A DNA stretch of 64,000 nucleotides from contig NC_030821.1 of the NCBI RefSeq assembly GCF_001704415.2, forward strand, positions 39,291,210 to 39,355,209. The letters are read 5' to 3'. Below are positions 57,502 to 64,000 of the stretch, one piece after another. The notes beneath the pieces are model-generated. The model was given only the letters and a program-made list of their open reading frames with translations, searched no databases and was not told the origin of the DNA. The position numbers were made by a program, and so were the translations under genes. The stretch is from Capra hircus (Eukaryota; Chordata; Mammalia; Artiodactyla; Bovidae). Position 1 is the stretch's first letter. Every line of letters starts with the position of its first letter.

Positions 57502-58287
57502 AAAGATAGATAAGGTAGGGGATCCCATTTACAGACCCTTCAGCTTTTTGTGGCATGAATACTCTGGTTGTCTGGACCCAGATGGGACGGTGCGCAGGGT
57601 AAGGTGAGCTGGTGAGTGGCCTCCCATGGGGGACACACCCACCTACTCACCACTGTGTCTACATTTTGGGATCTCAGGATGAGCAGCCAATTGCCAATCT
57701 GAAATTGCTCTCCCCAGAACCTCCAACTCTGCTTAAACCACCTCATGTGGCCACTTTCATCCTTTCCTGCCCACTGTGACCTGTCTCCACACTTCCCTTT
57801 GTCCTTGTCCTCACTTGGCTGACCTCATGAGCAGGGACACTGTTCCCCTCCTTCCAATAAGCCTCAAACCAGGTGACCCTGCCTTTAGTTCAGGCTAAGT
57901 CCAGATCCCCCTTTTTTGAATGATCTCTTGCCTCTTGGAAATATTGTGTAGAATAAAAATGAAATCAAATTCTAAAGACTGATTTCCTTTCAGAGGTGTG
58001 AAATAGTTGGTATATTAATCAACTGCTAGTTGGTAATTGGGTATTTGAGCTGTTAATAATGGGACTTATAATTAAGCTAAGGATAAAGAGTGAAGAGTAA
58101 GCAGATTTTATGAATGGACAAATTTGACAGTGTGAAAGTATATGATATTCTCCCCAGAGGCAGATTCATTGTGAAGCTTAGCAGCTCAGTCTTTAAGACT
58201 TGCTTAAGCTTCTTTCAAGAACCTAGGAGGGACCCTAGCAATTGTTACATACTGTACATTCTTTTTCAATTTGCAAAAGTATGCATT

Positions 58288-58586
58288 CTGAAGGAGATCA
58301 ACCCTGGGATTTCTTTGGAAGGAATGATGCTAAAGCTGAAACTCCAGTACTCTGGCCACCTCATGTGAAGTGTTGACTCATTGGAAAAGACTCATGCTGG
58401 GAGGGATTGGGGGCAGGAGAAAAAGGGGATGACAGAGGATGAGATGGCTGGATGGCATCACTGACTCAATGGACACAAGTCTGGGTGAACTCTGGGAGTT
58501 GGTGATGGACAGGGAGGCCTGACATGCTGCGATTCATGGGGTTTCAGAGTCGGACACGACTGAGCGACTGAACTGAACTGAACTGA
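58288..58586 (+). mobile_element. BovB 3' end (~300 bp), little diverged
   Basis: Sense from tctgaaggagatcaaccctg to the terminal gaactgaactgaactgatg. A few small deletions (for example in gactcatgctggg) are visible. Confidence 0.9.
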
Positions 58587-58673
58587 TGCTTTTTAAACAC
58601 AATGCGAGCTGCTGTCCGATTCCACTAAACTTCCCCTCCATTTATGATGGGTGGTAGCAGAGCACCCAAAGAA

Positions 58674-58867
58674 AGCATTTTGGTGGTTCAGCGGTCAAGA
58701 ATCTGCCTGCCAATGCAGGAGACATGGGAAAATCCCCTGGAGAAGGAATGACAACCCACTCCAGTATTCTTGCCTGGGAAATCTCATCACAGAGGAGCCT
58801 GGTGGGCTACATCCACGGGGCTGCCAAAGAGTCGGACATGACATAGTGGCTAAACAACAGCAATAAC
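58674..58867 (+). mobile_element. Bov-tA SINE
   Basis: Sense from agcattttggtggttcagc to agtggctaaacaacagc. The head lacks ~25 bases between gacatgggaaaatcccc (no ttcgatccctgggt), so the B-box is deleted. Confidence 0.85.
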
Positions 58868-60134
58868 TTTAATGGGGCAGAGATTTGAGTTTAGTGGGGG
58901 TTATTTAGGTGGCTTTCATTCTTCTACACATGTCACAGTTATCCATGAGTGTTCTGGTTTGATGCGACTTCCAGGAGTACTCCCAGAACCTTTTGGGCCA
59001 GTTCACTTGGATCTTCAGAAATTGTAGCACCAGAGGGTGCATTATGATCTATCGTGTCCTATTATGTCTGGGAATGGGGTGTATAGAGGAAAACAAGGTT
59101 TGAAATATATGGGGCTAGACATTTGTCTAGAAAGCCTTCTGATCATCAGATGTATACAAGTAGAGATGGAGGATTTCGTGCTCAGATAAGCCCAGTAAAA
59201 ACAGGAAGTCCACTCATCAGGAATTTGCAGTCTTTGCATAAAAGTATCTTTTATTTCTATCCTTTCTTTGATGGGAGTCATGTGAAGTAGAATTTACCAG
59301 AATCCTTGTTTCTAAGGCACAGATTTTTATGATCACAGTGTACCTCTATATGTAAAGTTGCATGTCTTATGATTCTGATGCATTGGACCCTGTCCTAAGT
59401 TTATTCATGCATCTTATCAAGAGGAAATCTGGCAGTTCTAGACAAAACCACACTCAGCCAAAATGGCCTAAAGGAACTAGTATTCCAGTGACAACACACC
59501 GATGTGTATTTGTTGATAAAGCAATGCATGTTGTAAATGAGCAATTTGATCATAACATTTTGTGGCTTAATACAGTGTAACGGTGATTTTGAATTTAATT
59601 TGAGTTGCTTTTGTGCAGGTCTGAATCCTAGTTACTTTTGCTACTTTTCCTGGAATTATTAATCTGGACAAAATTCACATAGGATGGGAAAATATTGTGG
59701 AAATAGAAACTGAAATAAGTCTGGCAGAAACAGCAAGGTGTCAAAAACTCTTCAATTATATCACTGTGGAAGTGAAGTGTTTGATGACTGGAATCATGAA
59801 GATTGCGAAGAAAAACCATGATGATCCCAGAAGTAGATAATGACAAGGAGAGAGGACCTGTATCAGTACTTGCTTTTGCACCTAAATTTGTATTTGGAAT
59901 TTTTGTCTCATTTTGTTTGTTCTCTCTTCATAACTGGAGTCTCCTAACTTATATAAACTCTAAATGTGGGCAGGTGGACCTGCTGAGTCTCTCCTCTTTA
60001 GAGATGAAGACAGGTAAGTGGATTAGAGCTGCCCGAGAAAGAAATTGACGTGGGAGCCATACAGAATGTCAAGTTTTATATATCTGAATATAAAAATATA
60101 TGATATTTATAAAAAAGTGTTATATATATAAAAT
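58868..60134. other. Least repetitive stretch, no gene recognised
   Basis: There are no Bov or L1 sequences. Open frames at 59362-59580 (72 codons) and 59803-60048 (82 codons, starting AGG/non-ATG by the reading used) have no family motifs I know. The second includes a hydrophobic run FVFGIFVSFCLFSL. Neither has convincing coding features. Confidence 0.45.
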
Positions 60135-60360
60135 AAACCACCTGGATGACCAACATTTAAATTGTTGATATCATAAATCAATATTGTATTATGTATTTAG
60201 GTTTTTATTTCTGTAGTATGCATTCATAAAAGTAGGATTGCTGGGTCAAAGGCTGTATATATTAAAATATTAATTTCTTTGACCAGATGACTTTTATCAA
60301 CAAGGTAAGCAAATATTCCTTAAGTTATGTTCTTAATATTCTGGATGTCGTCAGTTATTT

Positions 60361-60512
60361 GAAGTGAAAGTCGCTTAGTCATGTCTGACTCTTTGCGACC
60401 CCATGAACTATACAGTGCATGGAATTCTCCAGGCCAGAATGCTGGAGTGGGTAGCCTTTCCCTTCTCCAGGGGATCTTCTCAACCCAGGGCTTCAACCCA
60501 GGTTTCCCCTTG
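60361..60512 (-). mobile_element. Bov-tA SINE, head truncated
   Basis: Antisense from gaagtgaaagtcgcttagtc to ccaacccagggcttcaaccc; the first part of the tRNA-like head is missing. Confidence 0.86.
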
Positions 60513-60582
60513 ATGGTTAAAAATATTTTGCTACTATTCTCCGATTTTTGGTAATCTTGAACATCCTTTTTATGTATTTGTT

Positions 60583-60817
60583 GTTGTTCAGTTGCTAAGT
60601 CGTGTCTGACTCTTTGTGAATCTGTGGACTGCAGCACACCAGTCTTCCCTGTCCTTGACTATCTCCTGGAGTTTACTCAGACTCACCTTGATTGAGTCAG
60701 TGATGCCATTCAACCATCTCATTCTCTGTCACTGCCTTCTCCTCCTGCCCTCAATCTTTCCCCAAATCGGGATCTTTTCCAACAAGTTGACTTTTTGTAT
60801 CAGGTGGCCAAAGTTTT
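60583..60817 (-). mobile_element. BovB 3' end (~235 bp)
   Basis: Antisense from gttgttcagttgctaagtcg to caggtggccaaagttttgg. Confidence 0.87.
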
Positions 60818-61799
60818 GGAACTTTGTAGATTTTCATATTTGCTCCTAGGCAGATTGCTTATTTATATAATTTGTCCTTTTAAAAATTTGATTGATTTTT
60901 TTAAACAATGTATAGGATCTTACCCCATTACAACTAAAATTGTTACCTTTTGAATTTGTTCAGGTTTTCCCCCTTCAATACTGAAATCAAAAATATATTT
61001 ACATAATCAGATCTGTCAATTTTTTCTTTATAGCTATGTATTTTATATGCTGCTTTGGATGGTCATCTTCATCATACTATTATAAAACTATTCTTCCATA
61101 TTTTCTTCTAATACTTTAACTTTTACATATATATTCAAACTTAAGTTGAGAATTATTTATGGTGTTATATGTAATTTTTTTCTTCCATATGGTTCGAAAC
61201 TTTTTCCAGCACTGTTAATTGAATAGTTAATTTTTCTCTCAAGGAATTGACAATCCACCTTTTTCATAAATAAGGTTTTTTCAAACACTTGTATTTGCTT
61301 CTTGACTTTTGAATTTGTTCCACTGATGTTTATGTCTATTTATCCTTGTGCTTTTATCACACTGTAGCTTCATAGTGAGTTTTGATAATATACAGAATAT
61401 ACATCCAGCCACTAATCTTCATCACTGAAAATTTATTGACAGACTTCATATCTTTATTTTTCTGTACAAATATTTGATATATTTCATCTAGTTAAGAAAA
61501 GCTAGTGGGATTTTGCTTGTAATTATATTAAGTTTATATATTATTTGGGGAAGAATTATTGTTTTTATTTTGCCTTATTTACTCATGTTTTACACTGTCC
61601 ATTTATAAACTGTTTTGCTTTTAAAAATATAGATTATTTTGATTTTGCTTATCCTTGGGTATATTATAAATTTTGTTGCCTTCAATAAATGTTTCACCCC
61701 CCTTATTTTTATATTAATGTCCAGTGCTAATTAGCTTGGTATTTAAAAAAAAATTCTTAAGTATATTTGTGACCTTTCCAAGCTCCCTAGGTAAGCCCT

Positions 61800-61970
61800 A
61801 ATATTTTTTATTGAGATACAATAGACATATAACATTGTGTAAGCTGAAGTTGTACTTATTTGACTCGATACATTTATTTATTACAATATGTTCACTGTTG
61901 TAGTTTTAGCTTATATCTCTATCACATCACATAATTATTATAAATTTTTTGTGTCAAAGACAATTTAGAT
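61800..61970 (-). mobile_element. Ancient L1 3'UTR fragment, antisense
   Basis: tttttattgagatacaatag at the left and ttacaatatgttcactgttg resemble old L1 3' ends. Confidence 0.6.
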
Positions 61971-62934
61971 CTAGTCTCTAGTATTTTTTAAATAGAACTT
62001 CCTTTACTGGGAGGGAAAAAGGGAAATAAATGTGATTAGGCTGTCATTTCTCATCCCCTTCCACTCCCCAACATAGGGAAGGAGAGTCTCAAGCCCAGAG
62101 GAGATAAGTGAATTGCTCAGGATCACAAGACTTGTAAGTGGGATTAGGAATTTAGAAATATACTAAATGACTGAAGAAATGTAGTAGACACAGAGCTACT
62201 TATTATTGATTCAAATTTACCAAAATGGAATGCTCTAACCATCACTGAAAAACAGGTGGCTGTAGGAGTCACCTTCAACTGCAGGAGCAATTTGTTCAGG
62301 GTTCACATATGGTCTACTTTTCAACATTAAAAGGACTTCCCATGGTGAAAATCCTCTGGGCTCGCATATAATGATGTCAACTTAATAGAACACATTTTCC
62401 TAATGAAGAATGAGGGATATCAAGTTGACTTGAACCACTCTGTAGGTGAGTAGCTGTTACAGGCTGAAGCAATCAGCATTAAACTTATTAGTGACAATTA
62501 GTATGCACAGCTTCCTCATCATTTTCAATTTGCACCTTAACGTATTTGGATTATATTAAGTGAGAGATGATCTTTTAGTATAATTAGGAAGTGAAGTGGG
62601 AAAAAATGTCATCTGAGACTTTCACTACAAGGACCCTGTTAATTTGCTGAAATAACATGAACTTCTAGATATATGGTTGATTTCCCTTATGAAAGCTAGG
62701 AATATCTAATGGAACTGTTTGTAATGATGGAAATATTCTGATGTCCAAGATGGTAGCTACTAGCCACATATAACTAGTGGGCACTTTAAATAAGGCTAGT
62801 GTTGAGGAGCTGAAGTTTCATTTTAATTAGATTAAATAGCCTCCCGTAATAGCATAGACTACCTTCAGATCTTCAGAGCTGCCAAAGTAAACCATTCCTC
62901 TTGTGTGAGGAGGAAGATAAATCTTTTTGGACAG
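61971..62934. other. Mostly unassigned; MIR at ~62070-62150 and an old repeat at ~62745-62830
   Basis: A MIR-like stretch (gataagtgaattgctcagga) lies at 62100. The segment actagccacatataactagt near 62758 belongs to the same unnamed old repeat as 1030-1150. Otherwise unassigned. Confidence 0.45.
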
Positions 62935-63056
62935 TATTTTATACTGACATAATGTTTTAAAATTCATAAAATCTTCACAGTGACCCTGTGAAATAAGTAT
63001 TATTTTAACTTTGTAGTTGATGCAATAAAAAGATAGCTTTACAAAGTCATTCAATT
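62935..63056 (-). mobile_element. MIR fragment
   Basis: Antisense MIR: aaatcttcacagtgaccctg, gtgaaataagtattatttta. Confidence 0.55.
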
Positions 63057-63059
63057 AAG

Positions 63060-63550
63060 TGTATTTTTATTTTCAGTTTTATTATTGATTTCTAGTTTTA
63101 TTGCATTATCAAGAATTTTGTCTGTATTCTTTTAACACTTTGGAATCAGTTATGATTTTCATTGTGGCCTAATATAAGGACCATTTTTTATGACTCTTCT
63201 ATGAAAAAATGAGTTGTAGTTTTTATAACAGGGAATAGAATTTGATCCATAGTAATTAGTCTATTTTTTTATCATTTAATTTTTTATATTATTTCTTGCT
63301 TTTTCCTTCTTGATGTGTCAGGGACTAAGAGAGATGAATAAAATTCTACTATTTTGCGCTTTTCTTTATAATTCCTATAGACTTTGCTTAGTGAATATTG
63401 ATGCTATATCTTCTGGTGCATTGCCAGTCTTTTTTTTTTTAAAGTCTTCATTGTGAATATTTACTTTTAACATTATATAGTGACCTTTTTGTCTCATTTA
63501 ACATTTTATAACATGAATTCAACCTGGCATGATATTAAGGTTGCAACCTG
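63060..63550 (-). mobile_element. Ancient L1 endonuclease region, antisense
   Basis: tatttctagttttattgc-like start (63088), gcattgccagtc, gtgaatatttacttttaac and cctggcatgatattaaggtt follow the order of the L1 ORF2 endonuclease in reverse. No frame survives. Confidence 0.5.
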
Positions 63551-63551
63551 T

Positions 63552-63725
63552 TCTTTTCTTCCTCTTTCTTCCTGCTTTTCTTGCTTTTCCCCTCCCTTCC
63601 TTCATCCCCCTTCTTCTCCTCTCTCCCTTCTTCCTTTCTCCTTCCCCTTTCCCCCCAAGTTCTTTCTCTTTCTTCATTTGCCTTGTATACCTTATTTATC
63701 CTTTTATCTTCTTTCTTTTCTTAAA
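63552..63725. repeat. Polypyrimidine (CT-rich) tract
   Basis: About 170 bases with almost only C and T on the + strand, made of irregular TTCC, CTTT and CCCC blocks. The two overlapping frames that read Phe/Ser/Pro-rich peptides are products of this composition. Confidence 0.9.
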
Positions 63726-63757
63726 GATATAAACTTAACTTCTTTATATTTATTGAT

Positions 63758-64000
63758 ATGCAATGGCACCCCACTCCAGTACTCTTGCCTGGAAAATCCA
63801 GTGGACGGAGGAGCCTGGTGGGCTGCAGTCCCTGGGGTCGCTGCGAGTCGGACATGACTGAGTGGCTTCGCTTTCACTTTTCACTTTCATTCATTGGAGA
63901 AGGAAATGGCAACCCACTCCAGTATTCTTGCCTGGAGAATCCCAGGAAAGGGGGAACCTAGCGGGCTGCCGTCTATGGGGTTGCACAGAGTCGGACACGA
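63758..64000 (+). mobile_element. Bov-A2 SINE, cut by the window end
   Basis: First unit from tgcaatggcaccccactcc, the linker cactttcacttttcacttt at about 63869, and most of the second unit up to agagtcggacacga. No tail is visible because the window ends. Confidence 0.92.

Larger units (their letters stand above)
56192..58287. other. Relatively GC-rich block with no assigned feature (a Bov-tA inside)
   Basis: Apart from the SINE at 57286-57501, a T-run at 56657-56668 and a three-unit tandem at 57013-57067, nothing could be named. No splice-bounded exon or long frame is obvious. Antisense frames at 56522-56927 and 57540-57746 have no recognisable similarity. It may be unique sequence or an unfamiliar LTR-type element. 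Confidence 0.4.
60135..61790 (-). mobile_element. Ancient L1 ORF2, antisense, with SINE and BovB inserts
   Basis: Decayed L1 text in reverse order: aggattgctgggtcaaagg (60235), ggtaatcttgaacatcc (60551), gagaattatttatggtgtta (61148), ccagcactgttaattgaata (61208), ttatcacactgtagcttcat (61353). It spans RT and C-terminal regions with no open frame. Confidence 0.6.

Noticed and set aside
63480..63857. 125-codon Ser/Pro/Phe-rich frame
   Set aside because: It is a translation of the CT-rich tract followed by Bov-A2 sequence.

Overview
This window looks like nuclear DNA from a pecoran ruminant (cattle, sheep, goat or a close relative). The evidence is the repeat content: many copies of the RTE-clade LINE BovB, the SINEs derived from it (Bov-tA, which is a tRNA-Glu head fused to a BovB tail, and the dimeric Bov-A2), ruminant L1 3' ends, CHR-type SINEs, and older mammalian repeats (MIR, L2, MaLR LTRs, a MER1-like hAT). 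The sequence alone does not say which ruminant. I found no host protein-coding exon, tRNA, rRNA or other cellular RNA gene. Nearly every long open frame is a BovB or L1 reverse-transcriptase or endonuclease remnant, or the antisense shadow of one. The window is best read as intergenic or deep intronic.

Layout. 1-5 kb: L1 3' ends, MIR and a MaLR LTR. 5-14.3 kb: BovB-rich, with a 5'-truncated copy (5668-7950) and a near full-length, dead copy (10963-14313) flanked by an imperfect 12-bp target duplication. 14.8-23 kb: a SINE inserted inside an opposite SINE, two inverted BovB copies, an L1 inside a MIR, and an old L1 with ORF1/endonuclease remains. 23-34 kb: L2, SINEs, a hAT element carrying a SINE, a SINE carrying a 100-bp copy of a neighbouring CHR element, then three BovB 3' ends and two MaLR pieces. 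34.5-38.5 kb: a nested stack (old L1 > younger L1 > 5'-inverted BovB > Bov-tA, plus a Bov-A2). 40.9-42.6 kb: a BovB with the longest open frame (362 codons). 43.5-45.7 kb: an L1 with 5' inversion inside a Bov-tA, with a perfect 15-bp target duplication. 46-55 kb: dispersed SINEs, MIR and L1. 56-60 kb: the least repetitive part, with a relatively GC-rich block I could not assign. 60-64 kb: old antisense L1 sections, a polypyrimidine tract and a Bov-A2 cut by the window edge.

How the parts relate. BovB supplies (or supplied) the reverse transcriptase and endonuclease that mobilise Bov-tA and Bov-A2 through their shared 3' end; L1 mobilises itself and CHR-type SINEs. No autonomous element here appears intact. 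What the window offers is a readable insertion history: about twenty target duplications can be read by eye, two elements show the inverted-5' structure of twin priming (one L1, one BovB), and several nested insertions give relative ages. I did not find an undescribed biological system. Element names come from recognising family sequences by eye, not from a database search, and boundaries are accurate to a few bases only where a target duplication is quoted.
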